DNA from: Ovis canadensis
Taxonomy: Eukaryota; Chordata; Mammalia; Artiodactyla; Bovidae
Assembly: GCF_042477335.2 (NCBI RefSeq)
Contig: NC_091262.1
Coordinates: 71,410,001 to 71,474,000 of the forward strand
Direction: 5' to 3'
DNA length: 64,000 nucleotides
The translations under genes were made by a program, and so were the position numbers. Positions 1 to 11,399 of this stretch are shown here, in pieces. The notes under the pieces are model-generated. The model was not told where the DNA came from. It saw nothing but the letters and a program-made list of their open reading frames with translations, and searched no databases. Positions within the stretch are counted from its first letter, which is position 1. Every line of letters begins with the position of its first letter.

Positions 1-1268
1 AATGGACTGGTTCAGATTGGGAAGGGAGTATGTCAAGGCTGTCTATTGTCACCCTGCTTACTTAACTTACATGCAGAGTACATCATGTGAAATGCCGGCT
101 GGATGAAGCACAAGCTGGAATCAAGATTGCCGGGAGAAATATCAACAACCTCAGATATGCAGATGATACCACTCTAATGGCAGAAAGTGAAGAGGAACTG
201 AAGAGCCTCTTGATGAGGGTGAACGAGGAGAGTGGAAAAAGTTGGCTTGAAACTCAACATTAAAAAAAAAAAATCAGATCGGGCTTCCCTGGTGGCTCAG
301 CAGTAAAGAATTCACCAGCCAATGCAGGAGACACAGGTTCAATCCCTGACCCAGGAAGATCCCACAGGTCTCAGAGCAACAAAGCCCGTGAACCACAACT
401 ACTGAGCGTGTGCTCTAGAGCTGAAATCCGCAGCTACTGCAGCCGCACACTCTACAGAGCCCATGCTCTGCAACAGGAGAAGCCGCCACAGTGAGAAGCC
501 CAGGCACCGCAGCTAGAAAGTAGCCGCCCCACTCGCCACAACTAGAGAGAAGCCCTCCTGGCAACAAAGACCCAGAACATCCAAAAATAGAAATAAATAC
601 ATAAAATTAATATTAAAAAAACTAAGGTCATAACATCCAGTCCCATCACTTCATGGCAAATGGAGGAAAAGTGGAAGCAACGACATATTTTCTTTGCTTA
701 GACTCCAAAATCATGGTGACGGTGACTGCAGCCATAAAATTAAGATACTTGATCCTTGGAAGGAAAGGCATGACAAACCTAGACAGTGTATTAGAAAGCA
801 GAGACATCAGTTTGCCCACAAAGTTCTATATAGTAAAAGCTACGGTTTTTCCAGTGGTCATGTACAGATGTGAGAGTTGGACCGTAAAGAAGGCTGAGTG
901 CCAAAGAATTGATGCTTTCAAGCTGTGATGTTGGAGAAGACGCTTGAGAATCCCTTCAATAGCAAGGAGATCAAACCACTGAGTTCTAAAGGAAATCAAC
1001 CCTGAATATTCATTGGAAGGACTGATGCTGAAGCTGAAGCTCCAATACTTTGGCCACCTGATGTGAAGAACGGACTCCTTGGAAAAGACCATGATGCAGG
1101 GAAAGACTGAGGACAGGAGCCGGGGGTGGACAGAGGATGAGATGGTTGGATGGCATCGCTGACTCAATGGATGTGAATCTGAGCAAACTCTGGGAGTTGG
1201 TGACAGACAGGGAAGCCTGGAGTGCTGCAGTCAGTGGGTTCACAGAGTCAGACACGACTTAGCAACTG
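1..1268 (+). mobile_element. BovB LINE fragment (RT C-terminal half to 3' end), interrupted by a CHR-type SINE
   Basis: Translated pieces give the BovB reverse transcriptase: FQIGKG, the R-Y-A-D-D-T-T catalytic motif near 154-171, then KAERQRID and the 3' tail with VAKSRTRL-like sequence. The frame is broken in many places and the 5' end is cut by the window edge. A tRNA-headed SINE sits in it at about 280-604. Confidence 0.9.
280..604 (+). mobile_element. CHR-type tRNA-derived SINE inside BovB
   Basis: Opens with the GGGCTTCCCTGGTGGCTCAG head and an A/B-box-like region, followed by the GCAACAAAG...CCACAACTACTGAG body, and ends in an A-rich tail. Confidence 0.85.
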
Positions 1269-1834
1269 AAGAACAAGCAGGCATGCCAGACATCCTGCAG
1301 TGCACAAGACAAATGTAAGAATGAGAGATTGAAAACCAGCTTCCTTTGTGCAACCCTGGAATGTCCCAGGAGACATCTATGTAGCTGAAAACTCTGCTTA
1401 TAATTATATGAGCCTAGAACCTAAAATGGTTTTATAAATAAGCAGAAAGTATTTTGTACACAGATTTATCACTCACTGCATCTTCAGGAATTCAAGAACT
1501 ATGTATCTAATACACAGAGAGAAGGTTACATTTTGGCCTTGCTTGGGACTCCACCAAGAATTGTTCACTGTTTTAAGAAATCACATCTCTGTGGAATTTG
1601 AGTCAACACATTGCATCTTTGTGGTTGTCACGTTTATAAGAACTCTAGGTATAAGTGCAGAGAGCTGCCAGAAGATCTACTTGTTAAAATACATATTAAA
1701 TGATTAAACATTCATTTTCTTTAATTTCCCCTTTATGTTATAGTACATCCTATTAATTTTTTTTTTTAAGTATGTGCTTAGGTAGGTTTTATTTTCTGTG
1801 AATTTATCTTATGCTTATAAAATGTGATAAAAGG
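1269..1834. other. Unclassified unique sequence
   Basis: AT-rich, with no repeat or gene that I recognise. A 68-codon open frame at 1501-1707 has no recognisable features. Confidence 0.3.
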
Positions 1835-1955
1835 CGGTGCTTCTTGGCGGTCCAGTGGTTAAGACTCTACCCTTCCAGTGCAGGGGGTGCAGGTTCAATC
1901 CCTGGTCGGGGAACTAAGATCCCCCATGCCGTTCGGCCAAAAATAAAAAGTGATC
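1835..1955 (+). mobile_element. CHR SINE
   Basis: Typical GGTCCAGTGGTTAAGACTCT head, GTCGGGGAACTAAGATCCC middle and GGCC-AAAA tail. Confidence 0.85.
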
Positions 1956-2692
1956 AAAGGAAGCAAAGATGCCAGTGAGCAGCGGCCCTATAGGAGGAAG
2001 GAAGGAGCCGTGCTCAAAGCTGGGGAAAAGCATTCCAGACAGAAGGAACAGGGGGTCATGTGTGCAGATATCAGAGTTGGGGGTGGGGGGTGAAGGGGAA
2101 CGCATGGAAGTAAGCCTTGTGAGCCTTGGCAAAGACCATGGCTCTGACCCTATCTCTAGGTCAGTGCAAGGACTCAGGATTGAGTCGGCAGGCAAACATG
2201 TCCCAGGGGCAGGGACCAAGCAGGAAAGAGACATAATCTGATTCCTTTTTTTTTAAAAAAGCTCACTGTGGTTACCTGACAGACAGTAGCTAAGAGGCTA
2301 CTGCCAGGATTCAGCCTTGCCCGTGGCTTGGATTAGGGAAGGAGGCTAGAGGTGGCCAGATTTGTGATGTATCCGAAAGTAAAGTTGGACAAGACCTATA
2401 GGACTTGTTGTCTGAAATGTGATTGAAAAACACACAGCAGCCAAGGACTCACCCCTCAGAGAAAAGATGACAGAGGGAGGGACCCGGCTAATCCACAGGG
2501 GATATGCAGCTTTGCAGTGAGGAGATTAAATTGAAAAAGCTTTTGCATTTTGAAAACACAAAGGCTCTCTAAAAATATAAAAGATTAAGCCTAATTAAAA
2601 AGCATTTGTTAGTGTATGTTTAAGTTGGCAGTAGGTTTGGGGCATGGGGATTCTTTTATTACTGTCTTATGACTTACACAGGCAGGTTACAT
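1956..2692. other. Unique / old-repeat sequence
   Basis: Includes a part (about 1955-2230) resembling an ancient mammalian interspersed repeat with the GCATTCCAGACAGAAGGAAC motif. I cannot name the family. Opposed open frames here are not convincing genes. Confidence 0.3.
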
Positions 2693-2875
2693 CGGGCTTC
2701 CCAGGTGGTGCTAGTGGTAAAGAACCACCTACTGATGCAGGAAGATCCTTGGAGGTGGGCATGGCAACCCACTCCTGTATTCTTGCCTGGAGAACCCCAT
2801 GGACAGAGGGGCCTGGCAGGCTACAGTCCATGGGGTCACAAAGAGTCAGACACAATGAAAGCAACTTAGCACACA
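2693..2875 (+). mobile_element. Bov-tA SINE
   Basis: tRNA-Glu-derived head plus Bov-A body (CCCACTCCTGTATTCTTGCC, TACAGTCCATGGGGTCACAA). Confidence 0.9.
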
Positions 2876-3109
2876 CACATGTATGTTACATATTTGGGGA
2901 AGCACTTGTTAAATATCACACAGTGGTATTTTTTTAAAAGCTTGGCACTGACAGCTTTTGTGCACCCAGGACTCAATTTCCTGGACAAAGCTAGAACTAG
3001 CCAGAGCATGGGCAGCGTCAGAACGACAGGTGGAGGTCAAGAGAAGACTGAAGCGCGAGGTCAAGGGCTCAGGGCAGGACAGTGGCGCTGGCGGAGCTGG
3101 ACTTCAAGG

Positions 3110-3270
3110 GCTCAAGTAATGACCCTGATGCTTGTCACGTGACCTTGGGCAGGTTCCCTCGCTTTTCCAAGACTTATCCTCATCTGTAAAATACGGACCA
3201 TTATGGTGCCTCCCCCTAATATTACTGTGAGGACTGAAAAGAAATAATACACACAAAGCTGCCAGCATGA
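3110..3270 (+). mobile_element. MIR SINE
   Basis: Shows the MIR core GTGACCTTGGGCAGGTT followed by CATCTGTAAAATACGG. Confidence 0.75.
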
Positions 3271-3513
3271 TACTGGCAGGGATGCTGTTTGCGTGGTGGT
3301 GATGGTACTTGAGGATAGCTGGATGCTCTTGAAGAGAGCCCGTCTGCCCAGTAGGACTCAGGCTAGAGAAGCTTCCAGGCTTTGTGCTTCCAGTGTCCTC
3401 CTTCAAAGGCGTCCTGCAGTCCAATCCTTTTGATGAGCACCTTCTTTCTTCATGCAGAAGGCAAATCCAATCTCAGCTTCCCTGTGGCCTAGAGATTACT
3501 TTCTTCTGTACCT

Positions 3514-3557
3514 ATGTGTGTGCGTGTGTGTGTGTGCGTGTGTGTGTGTGTGTGTGA
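3514..3557 (+). repeat. (TG)n microsatellite
   Basis: About 44 bp of TG with a few CG interruptions, abutting the 3' tail of a minus-strand Bov-tA. This is a common way such microsatellites arise. Confidence 0.9.
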
Positions 3558-3768
3558 GCTAAACTGTTTCAGCTGTGTCAGACTCTTTGTGACCCCATGG
3601 ACTATAGCTTGCCAGACTCCCCTGTCCATGGGATTCCCCAGGCAAGAATGCTGGAGTGGGTTGCCATTTCCTCCTCCAGGGGATCTTCCTCCAGGGATCG
3701 AATCCGAGTATCTTATGTCTCCTGCGTTAGTAGGTAGGTTCTTTACCACTAGTGCCACCTGGGAAATA
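3558..3768 (-). mobile_element. Bov-tA SINE
   Basis: Reverse-oriented body (GACTCTTTGTGACCCCATGG) ending in the reversed tRNA head (CTTTACCACTAGTGCCACC). Confidence 0.9.
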
Positions 3769-4056
3769 AGTACCTATAAGCAAGCTAAACGGAGCCCAAA
3801 TTGTTACAAGGAGGCTATTTGATGGGGAGGGGGGTGGGGGGAGGAAAGCAAAGGGATTGATAATATTTTTAGATGTGCATCTGGTCTATCCCCATTTCGC
3901 TCGGCCAAGCTGAGAACATAGCAGGGCCGGGGAGTTCTAGTGGTCAAGGAATTGGTACCAACAGGGGAGCAAGCAAACACGGAAACAGAGTGAAGATAAT
4001 GGGATCCAGCTGCTTACCACCAGAGACGAGAGTAATGTCCTATTGGAAAAGAGGGC

Positions 4057-4161
4057 GTGCTCACTTCAGCAGCACACACACTGAAATTGCGACAATAGAG
4101 AGAAAATTAGCATGGCTCCTATGCGAGGATGATATGGCAGTTCAGGAAGCACTCCATATTT
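4057..4161 (+). pseudogene. U6 snRNA retropseudogene
   Basis: Follows U6 from its 5' GTGCTC through the ATTAGCATGG block to the 3' CCATATTT, with scattered substitutions. An A-rich stretch follows it. I see no TATA box or PSE at the spacing U6 genes need, so it is a dead retrocopy rather than an active snRNA gene. Confidence 0.85.
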
Positions 4162-4696
4162 AAAAAGAAAATAAAAGAAGGAAAGACTAAATGCTGAGTG
4201 TTGAATTGGATTTAGAAATGCTGGTATAAATTCATGGTTTTTAAAAGGATGTATAGATGGAAGAGTTGGCATTAGATGTGTGTATTAACCTATACATGCC
4301 TACACACACACATATACATGTATATTGCCTAGTTTGGTCTGCCAGAAAGCCAAGAAGCAGTGTCAGCTTGGTATCAATAAGCGTACAGAACACCCAGGTC
4401 ATGGTTTCTAATCACCATTCTGCACTAAACCACTGAAAACTCATTGTTCAAATGAAGAAGTCCAAGGCTAAGGCATGGAAATTACAAGAAGAGCCTGGAC
4501 TATCTTGTGCCAAATGTTAGGATATACTAAAAACAAACAAAACGATGTGTGTGTATCAAAGTAACACAAAAGTCAACTGAGTAGTCGCAAAGACAACTGT
4601 CACAAAGACAACCGTCAAACCGACAATAGTTAAAGTCAAAACCAGGTAAACATTTGTCTGGCTCTTTTTTGGATACCATGAGTTCCTTATGGTTTA
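4162..4696. other. Unclassified AT-rich sequence with a small 15-bp tandem repeat
   Basis: No gene recognised. At 4586-4630 there are three imperfect 15-nt units (CGCAAAGACAACTGT, CACAAAGACAACCGT, CAAACCGACAATAGT). Confidence 0.35.
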
Positions 4697-5050
4697 CTGA
4701 GTATCTTAGTCCATTTGGCTGCTAAGACAAAATTACCATAGTGTGAGTGTCCTGCAAACAACAGACGTTTCTGTCTCACAGTTTTGGAGGTTGGGAAGTC
4801 CAAGATCAAGTTTCTGGCCAATTCTGTCTCTAGCAAGAAACTACTTTCTGTCTTCTCACTGTGTTCTTACATGATGGAAGGGGCCAGGGAGCTCTCTGAG
4901 GTCTGTTTTATAAGGACGCTAATCCCATTCATGAAAGCTCTGTCCTCATGACCCAATCACCTCCCAAAGGCCACCCCCCTTCAAATGCTACCATATTGGA
5001 GTTAGCATTTAACATACAAATTTTAGGGGTATACAGTCTAAAGCACTGAG
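4697..5050 (-). mobile_element. ERVL-MaLR LTR fossil (MLT1/MST-like)
   Basis: Reverse-oriented solo LTR relic. It carries the characteristic ATTTGGCTGCTAAGACAAAA edge and the ACCCAATCACCTCCCAAAGG block. It is old and diverged, with no internal coding region attached. Confidence 0.75.
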
Positions 5051-5059
5051 TATTAGATA

Positions 5060-5470
5060 GAGTATAGGTTTGGCTGCTATAACAAAATCCAAAGATTGAC
5101 GATGGCTGAACAAATAACAGTTTAATTCTCTTGCCCTTAAAAGTCTGAGCTGGCGCGTTGCCTCCCTCCAATAACTCATTAGCAACCCAGGCTCTTTCTG
5201 TCTTTTTTCTCTGCATCCTCAACACTCAGCTGCTACCTCGTAGGTCAGTATGGCTGCTCTGCCTCCTGCCAGCACATCCCTGAAGGACAGAAGAAATGAG
5301 GAAAGAGGTGAGCATGTGTCTTCCCTTTAAGGACATGACCTAGAAATTGTACAAATCACTTCCGGTCACATCGCATTCTCTAGAGAGTACTGTCACCGGG
5401 TCACGCCAATCTGCAAGGGAGGTTGGGAGAGAAAATGCAGTATTCAGCCAAGCAACTATGTTCCTAGCTA
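5060..5470 (-). mobile_element. Possible second MaLR-like LTR relic
   Basis: Starts with a TTTGGCTGCTATAACAAAAT edge like the neighbouring LTR but diverges afterwards. The family is uncertain. Confidence 0.35.
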
Positions 5471-5522
5471 AAAATTACTTTACCATGTGAGAAAGGGGTA
5501 ATAGAAATTGGGGAACAGTAAG

Positions 5523-5862
5523 CAGTCTCCTGGACTGCAAGGAGATCCAACCAGTCCATTCTGAAGGAGATCAGCCCTGGGATTTCTTTGGAAGGAATGA
5601 TGCTAAAGCTGAAGCTCCAGTACTTTGGCCACCTCATGCGAAGAGTTGATTCATTGGAAAAGACTCTGATGCTGGGAGGGATCGGGGGCAGGAGGAGAAG
5701 GGGACGACAGAGGATGAGATGGCTGGATGGCATCACGGACTCGATAGACATGAGTCTGAGTGAACTCCGGGAGATGGTGATGGACAGGGAGGCCTGGCGT
5801 GCTGCGATTCATGGGGTCGCAAAGAGTCGGACACGACTGAACTGAACTGAACTGAACTGAAG
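5523..5862 (+). mobile_element. BovB 3' fragment
   Basis: Encodes the BovB ORF2 C-terminus ([31 protein letters not shown]) and ends with the (CTGAA)n tail. It is little diverged, hence young, and is 5'-truncated as BovB copies usually are. Confidence 0.9.
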
Positions 5863-5934
5863 CAGTCTCTGCCACAGTTACAAATAAATTCCTCGTTTGG
5901 CTTTAGTTAAGAGTTGATTTCTACTACATATGAC

Positions 5935-6140
5935 CAACGTGACAGAAACACAGTAAAGGAGGACACTAACTTTTATTGACCAACTCCTGTGTCCCAGGCA
6001 CAACCTACAGACCATCTCTTTTTATCTCAGCAGTGACTCAGTCAAATAGGGTTTGACAGGTGAGAAAACAGGCTCAGAGAGACAAAGTGACCTGCTCATG
6101 GCCAAAAGCCATGAGCGACAGAGCTAGAATCTGAACGCGG
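5935..6140 (-). mobile_element. MIR SINE
   Basis: Reverse MIR with TGTGTCCCAGGCAC, GGTGAGAAAACAGGCTCAGA and CAGAGCTAGAATCTGAAC blocks. Confidence 0.7.
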
Positions 6141-6525
6141 ATCTCTGAGGCCCAGAGTTCAGGCTCTCCCCGTGGGACCACACTTGAGGTGCCCTTCCTT
6201 TGCCCAAGGCATGCCCCCAGAGCCCTGGTTGCTGGGAATACACCAGCCACAGAGACACCTGGTTTCCACCCTCCACGGGTGCCTTGGCCTGACTCTTGTT
6301 GGCATCTTCTCCCTTTAGCAGTTTTGACACCAGCCTCAAAGGACACACGATTGTGCTTAGGCAGGGGGCTGTGTCCGTAGCGACACCCTGATCTCATGAT
6401 TAGAACTCGGTGTCAGGGCACACCTCAGGCATCCCCCGGTCACTCATGTACTCTAAATAAGACGGGGACAGATGCTTCCCCGAGGAGCAGCCAGTGAAGC
6501 ACCAGACTCCAAGTTAAATATAAGT
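6141..6525. other. Unclassified GC-richer unique sequence
   Basis: Overlapping open frames on both strands (up to 107 codons) have no recognisable homology. I see no gene. Confidence 0.3.
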
Positions 6526-6720
6526 GGGACTTCCCTGGTGGTTGGCCCAGTGGTTAAGACTCGGTACTTCTGATGAGGGGGGCTGGGGTTCGATCCCTGC
6601 CCAGGGAACTAGATCCCACAAGCCACAAGTAAGAGTTCTCATACTGCAATAAAGATAAAGATCCTGTGTGCCACAGATAAGACACAGCACAGGCAAAGAA
6701 GTAAATATTTTTTTAAAACA
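6526..6720 (+). mobile_element. CHR SINE
   Basis: GGGACTTCCCTGGTGG head, CCCAGTGGTTAAGACTCGG and an A-rich tail. Confidence 0.8.
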
Positions 6721-6826
6721 TAAATGTTAGTTTAAGAGCGCTGAAGGTGCTAACATAGAGCTATGTTTGGGATAAGTTGGAGCACGTGGGGTGTAGGAGT
6801 GAGGAAAGGCTTCAGAGGAAAGGGGC

Positions 6827-7125
6827 TTTCCTCGGGGCTCAGTGGTAAAGAATCTGCCTGCCAGTGCAGGAGACATGGGTTCGATCCTTGGATCTGGGAT
6901 GACCCCACATTGCACGGAGCACGTAAGCCCGTGCGCCACAACTACGGAGCCTGCGCTCTAGAGTTTAAGGGCTGCAACTACTGAAGCTTTGCACCTTAGA
7001 GTCTGTGTTCTGCAACAAGAGAAGCCTGAACACCACTGTCCAAAAGCAGAAAAAAATCTGTGCAGCAACGAAGACCCAGCACAGCCAAAATTAAATAAAC
7101 AACCACATAAAATTTTTTAAAAGGG
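6827..7125 (+). mobile_element. CHR-2-type tRNA SINE
   Basis: tRNA-like head followed by the CCGTGCGCCACAACTACGGA body and GACCCAGCACAGCC near the A-rich end. Confidence 0.85.
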
Positions 7126-7252
7126 AAAGAAGCTGTTTGGTCCATGAAGCCCTGAAATTATAGGCAAATCTTTGTGTCTGTATGCATGCTTCCTTCAAAG
7201 CGAAGGTCTGTGATCTTTATCATATTCTCCAGCTGGCTGACAGCTCATAGGA

Positions 7253-7424
7253 TAGAGACTCTACGCTGCTACTGCTGCTGCTGCTGCTGCTGAGTCGCTT
7301 CAGTCGTGTCCGACTCTGTGCGACCCCAGAGAAGACAGCCCACCAGGCTCCCCTGTCCCTGGGATTCTCCAGGCAGGAACACTGGAGTGGATTGCCATTT
7401 CCTTTTCCAAGAGACTCTATGCTA
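7253..7424 (-). mobile_element. Bov-A SINE with (CTG)n tail and visible target-site duplication
   Basis: The reverse Bov-A body is flanked by GAGACTCTACGCT and GAGACTCTATGCT, a 13-bp duplication with one mismatch. The (GCT)n run at about 7267-7291 is the SINE tail. Confidence 0.85.
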
Positions 7425-8887
7425 GAGGTTGAGAAAGCTGAGGAGGCCAGGGCGCGGTGAAGGGGTGGGGATGGAGTGGGCAGGAATGAAATGCGAGGAG
7501 GGCAAGGGCCACGGCTTAGAGGAACAGTCGGCCTTGCTGGGGAGCCTGGACTTCACTCCAAGGGCAATAGGCGATTATTGCCTAGGTGGGGTGTCTGTCT
7601 CATGCCTGGCCTGTGTCACGTAGCCCTCAGAGTTCTGGATAGTCTCAAAGTGTCTCCTAGGCTCTGGGAATACACGGAGAACCAGCTTGCCACAAACACC
7701 AGAAGAGGCTTCGCACTGGAGATGCACTGGGCCACAGAGCCTGAGTCGGAGCTTGTCCAGCAGAGGCTTTAGTCAGAAAGACTGTTTGGGCTATACCTTA
7801 CAGAAGCCCCCTGGAATTATCTTAAACCCAGTGATGTGCTTGTTAATATTTAATAACCAGTTTTTATTACTGCAGAATTCTATTTGTAGCATCTTCTGAT
7901 TGCTATGGTGTGACTATTGTGGCTATGGTCTATGCCAAGCTCCCCAGGTGCTCCCATGGAGAAAGATGTACAATTAGCTTTCAGGAGCCAGTGTGAACCA
8001 GCTCTAGCACACCATTGCTTGAGCCCCATTTATTATAAGAATACAAGTGGAGGAGAGCAATCTAGGGATGGGAGAGTATTGGGTGTAAGATAGGCTTAAG
8101 GATGTATTTGTAACACAGGGACTACAGTCAATATCTTATAATACCTGCAAATAGAAAGTAACCTTTAAAAGTATATACAAATTTTTAAAATATATACGTG
8201 TGTCTCATGGGGATCAAGCTGGAGCTGCAGCCAGGTTCAGATTGGACAGGAAGCAGGAACTGTGGGCTTTTGCAAACTCGGCTACCCTTCCCCTCTCTCT
8301 TCCTTCTCACTCTCCTATTGGGGCAGACTGGCTTTCTCTGCTCCCCAGTCCACGGATCAAAGAACTGCTACTGCCAACAGTTTCCAGATTTCCAGGACCC
8401 TTTTGGCAAGGAAGCAGCCAGACTGAAGCTTGGCCTCTCTTAGTCCCATTTCAAGTTCCTTGGAGCCCATTGGCCCATCTTGGGTCAGGTGCTTGGCCCT
8501 GATCCAATCAGCTGTTATGAGAGGCGAACCATTGTTACAGCAAGATGTTGAGCAAGCCCTCTGATGCTGTAACCATAAGGTGTTGGGGAAGGAGAAGTAA
8601 CCAGAGGAAAAGAAAGCAAGCTCTAAGCAACCAACATCTTAGGTATCTTGTGGCAGAAAACGGGGGAAATTAATCACATGTTCATGCCGTCCCTTCTAGT
8701 CTTTTGAATTAACCATCCAGAGAGTTACTAAGTCATTCATTTATTCATCTATGCATGCCTTCAGGATTAAGTTGACATTTTTTGAATGTGTACTCTATGT
8801 TAGAGAATATGTGGGCCTAAAAAGGAAGGGGAAGATAAATACGGTTTAGTAACTGTCCCCCAAGAGTTTGCCATCTGGGAGTGAGAC
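7425..8887. other. Mostly unique sequence
   Basis: No exon recognised. About 8095-8190 resembles an L1 3' end (ACTACAGTCAATATCTTATA). Open frames of 70-100 codons overlap each other and look random. Confidence 0.3.
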
Positions 8888-9108
8888 TGGTGTGTGCGTG
8901 GTAAGTCACCTCAGTCGTGTCCAACTCTTTGTGACCCCATGGACTGGAGCCCTCCAGGCTTCTCTGTCCACAGGATTCTCCAGGCAAAAAATAGTGGAGC
9001 GGGTTGCCATGGCCTCCTCCAGGGGATCTTCTAGAGCCAGGGATCAAACCCGCGTCCCTCACATGTTCTGGATTAGCAGGCGGGTTCTTTACCACTAGTG
9101 CCACCATC
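8888..9108 (-). mobile_element. Bov-tA SINE
   Basis: Reverse copy from TCAGTCGTGTCCAACTCTTT to CTTTACCACTAGTGCCACC. Confidence 0.9.
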
Positions 9109-9299
9109 CACAACACAAGCTTCACAGAAGCCTATTCAAAGTGCCAATCGCCCGAGGACCACATGGGAGAGCTGAGGCCGGCGGCCTCCGAGAAGCCCCC
9201 AGTGAGCCTCGCTTCCTGATATCCACACCCCCCTGTAGCTCCCTCCCACACGGCATTGGGGTTGGTCTGTGAGACCGATAGCATAAAGTGGAGGTGATG

Positions 9300-9662
9300 A
9301 TAGGAAACTTCTGAGCACAGGTTATGGAAGATCGTGGCTTCCATGCTGGGTCCCCTCTGTCTTGCTCTCTTGGATCGCTCGCTCGAGAGGAAGCCGGCTG
9401 GCAGGTCGTGAGCAGCCCTGAGGAAAGGACCCAGGACCCATGGCTGTCTGCCGACAGCCAGTCAAGTGTGGCAGGCAGTCAGGCCCTCAGCGGAGACCAC
9501 AGCCCTGTCAACAGCTTGACTACCACCTCATGGGAGACCCTGAGCCAGAATCACCCAGCTAAGCCACTCTCAGATCTGACCCTCACAAGTGGAGGGGAGA
9601 TAATAAACACTTATTGTTTTAAGCTACAAAGTTTTAGGGTGATTCGTTACAATGTGATAGAT
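9300..9662 (+). mobile_element. ERVL-MaLR LTR fossil
   Basis: MLT1-like LTR relic with TGGCTTCCATGCTGGGTC, GAGACCCTGAGCCAGAA and a TTGTTTTAAGCTACAAAGTT end. It is diverged and non-coding. A long open frame across it is chance. Confidence 0.65.
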
Positions 9663-9664
9663 GA

Positions 9665-9888
9665 CCGGACTTCCCCCGTGGCTCAGTTGGTAAAGACTCC
9701 ACCTGCCAATGCAGGAGGCATAAGAGGGGCGTGTTCCATCCCTGGGTCAGGAAGGTGCCCTGGAGGAGGGCATGGCAACCCACTCCACTACTCTTGCCTG
9801 GAGAATCTCATGAACAGAGGAGCCTGGAGGGCTACAGTCCATGGGGTTGCACAGAGTCGAGCATGGACTGAGGTGACAGACGACTAAT
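9665..9888 (+). mobile_element. Bov-tA SINE
   Basis: Full-length head and body. It sits right at the end of the LTR relic. Confidence 0.9.
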
Positions 9889-10350
9889 GCAGGAGGTGAT
9901 ATTTGAGCTGGATCTTAAAGGATGAACTCACCAAGCAGAGACAAAGTCATTCCGGCAATGCCATGTGCAAAGCGGTAGAGAAGAAAGCGCAGGGCATGAA
10001 TGGGGGAGAGTCCCTCAGTGCGGCTGAATGTGAGTTGATGGGAAGGGGGCCCACTGGCTGTAAAGGAGGACCAGGCAGGGGAAGGGCTGCTGTGTCAGTT
10101 TAGCCAGTGACTTCCAACCTTATTTTAGCACTAGGAACCCCTTCTTCAAATAAAATCTTATAGAACAGGCCAAGCTATAAAGAAGATAAAACAGAGCTCC
10201 CCTGGTTAGAGGAAGGTAGGGTAGGGGATGGAGCAGAAGGTCTTGCCTTTCCTCCACTGTTCCTATTTGCTTCTATTGTACACTTAGACCGGCTCTGAGA
10301 GGATACTAGGTAGAGTGCAGGCCTCCATGCAGGAACCCAGTGGCTGAATG
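9889..10350. other. Unclassified / ancient repeat
   Basis: The first part (GGAGGTGATATTTGAGCTGG) resembles the same unnamed ancient repeat as about 1955-2230. No gene is seen. Confidence 0.3.
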
Positions 10351-10351
10351 G

Positions 10352-10490
10352 CAGGGAGAATCACCTGTTTTTTGGCCGTGCCGTGTGGCTTGTGGGATAT
10401 TAATTCCCCGACCAGGGATTGGGGATTCCCTGTAGTAAAAGTGCCGAGTCCTAACCACTGGACTATGAAGGAATTCCCAGGGAGAATCAT
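10352..10490 (-). mobile_element. CHR SINE with target-site duplication
   Basis: Reverse CHR copy flanked on both sides by CAGGGAGAATCA. Confidence 0.85.
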
Positions 10491-10706
10491 TTTTTACTGT
10501 ATTTTCTGCAAATTTTTTTCTTGTCATTATTTGAATTTTAAATTGTGTGCATTATTCTATATCCAGAGAAGTACGTATATCCATGGAAGTATGGATACAT
10601 AGATATTGTATATCCAGAGAAGTATGGATATATAGGTGCTCATTGTACTCTTATCTCTACTTTTCTGTACATATGAACATTTCATAATAAAAAACAAAAA
10701 ATTGGG

Positions 10707-10868
10707 GGACTTCCCTGGTGGCTCAGACAGTAATCTACCTGCAATGCAGGAGACCTAGGTTCAATCCCTAGGTCGGGAAGATCCTATGGAGAAGGGAATA
10801 GCTACCCACTCCAGTATTCTCGCCTGGAAAATTCCATGGACAAAGGAGCCTAGCAGGCTACAGTTCAG
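10707..10868 (+). mobile_element. Bov-tA SINE, 3'-truncated
   Basis: The head and most of the Bov-A body are present. It stops within TACAGT. Confidence 0.85.
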
Positions 10869-11204
10869 AAAAGTCCCTCTGGCTGCCCTGTGGAAAACTG
10901 TTAGGAGGCTAGGAGTTTGGTAGGAGCCTAGTCAATCCAGAGGCCACTTGGAAAGCTCTGGATGTGTGACCTGGGACCCAAGGTAGAACATGCATTCCAG
11001 GAACACATCTGAGGTGGAACAGCCCAAACCCTAAAGACCACTGTTGTAACAAATATTTATCAAACATGAGCATGCATCATTGTGTTGAGAAACACGGTGT
11101 GTGAGGCGGGGCTTAATTCCAGCTCAGCCACTCTCTACCTGACCTCTCCATGCCTCAGCTTTCTCATCTGTAAAATGAGATTACTAATTACCTCCTATTT
11201 TAAA
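10869..11204. other. Unique / old-repeat sequence
   Basis: The end (about 11120-11200) has a weak MIR-like TTTCTCATCTGTAAAATGAG block. No gene is seen. Confidence 0.3.
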
Positions 11205-11398
11205 AAATGTTTTAATACTTATTTATTTGTCTACGTCAGGTTTTAGTTGCAGCAAACAGGATCTTTCACTGTGGTTTGCTGATTCACGTGCCCCGCCTTC
11301 GGCATGTGGGATTTTAGTTCCCTGACCAGGGATCCAACCCACATCCCCTGCATTGGAAGGCAGATTCTTAACCACTGGGCCATTAGGGAAGTACCACC
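11205..11398 (-). mobile_element. CHR-type SINE
   Basis: Contains the reversed GGTTTTAGTTGCAGCAAACA body and the AACCACTGGGCCATTAGGGA end. Confidence 0.8.
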
Positions 11399-11399
11399 A

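Noticed and set aside
3134-3143. Perfect GTCACGTGAC, the CLEAR/TFEB motif of lysosomal genes
   Set aside because: It lies inside a MIR relic about 38 kb from LYSET. No CLEAR element is visible in the LYSET promoter itself, so a link is unsupported.
7264-7292. CTG/GCT triplet run as a possible expansion locus
   Set aside because: It is the ordinary triplet tail of a Bov-A SINE. The same applies to the GCA run at about 35325-35341.
9324-9887. 187-codon open frame on the plus strand
   Set aside because: It runs from an LTR fossil into a Bov-tA SINE, and the second half is SINE translation (the repeated PGGGHGNPLHYSCLENL type). It is not a gene.
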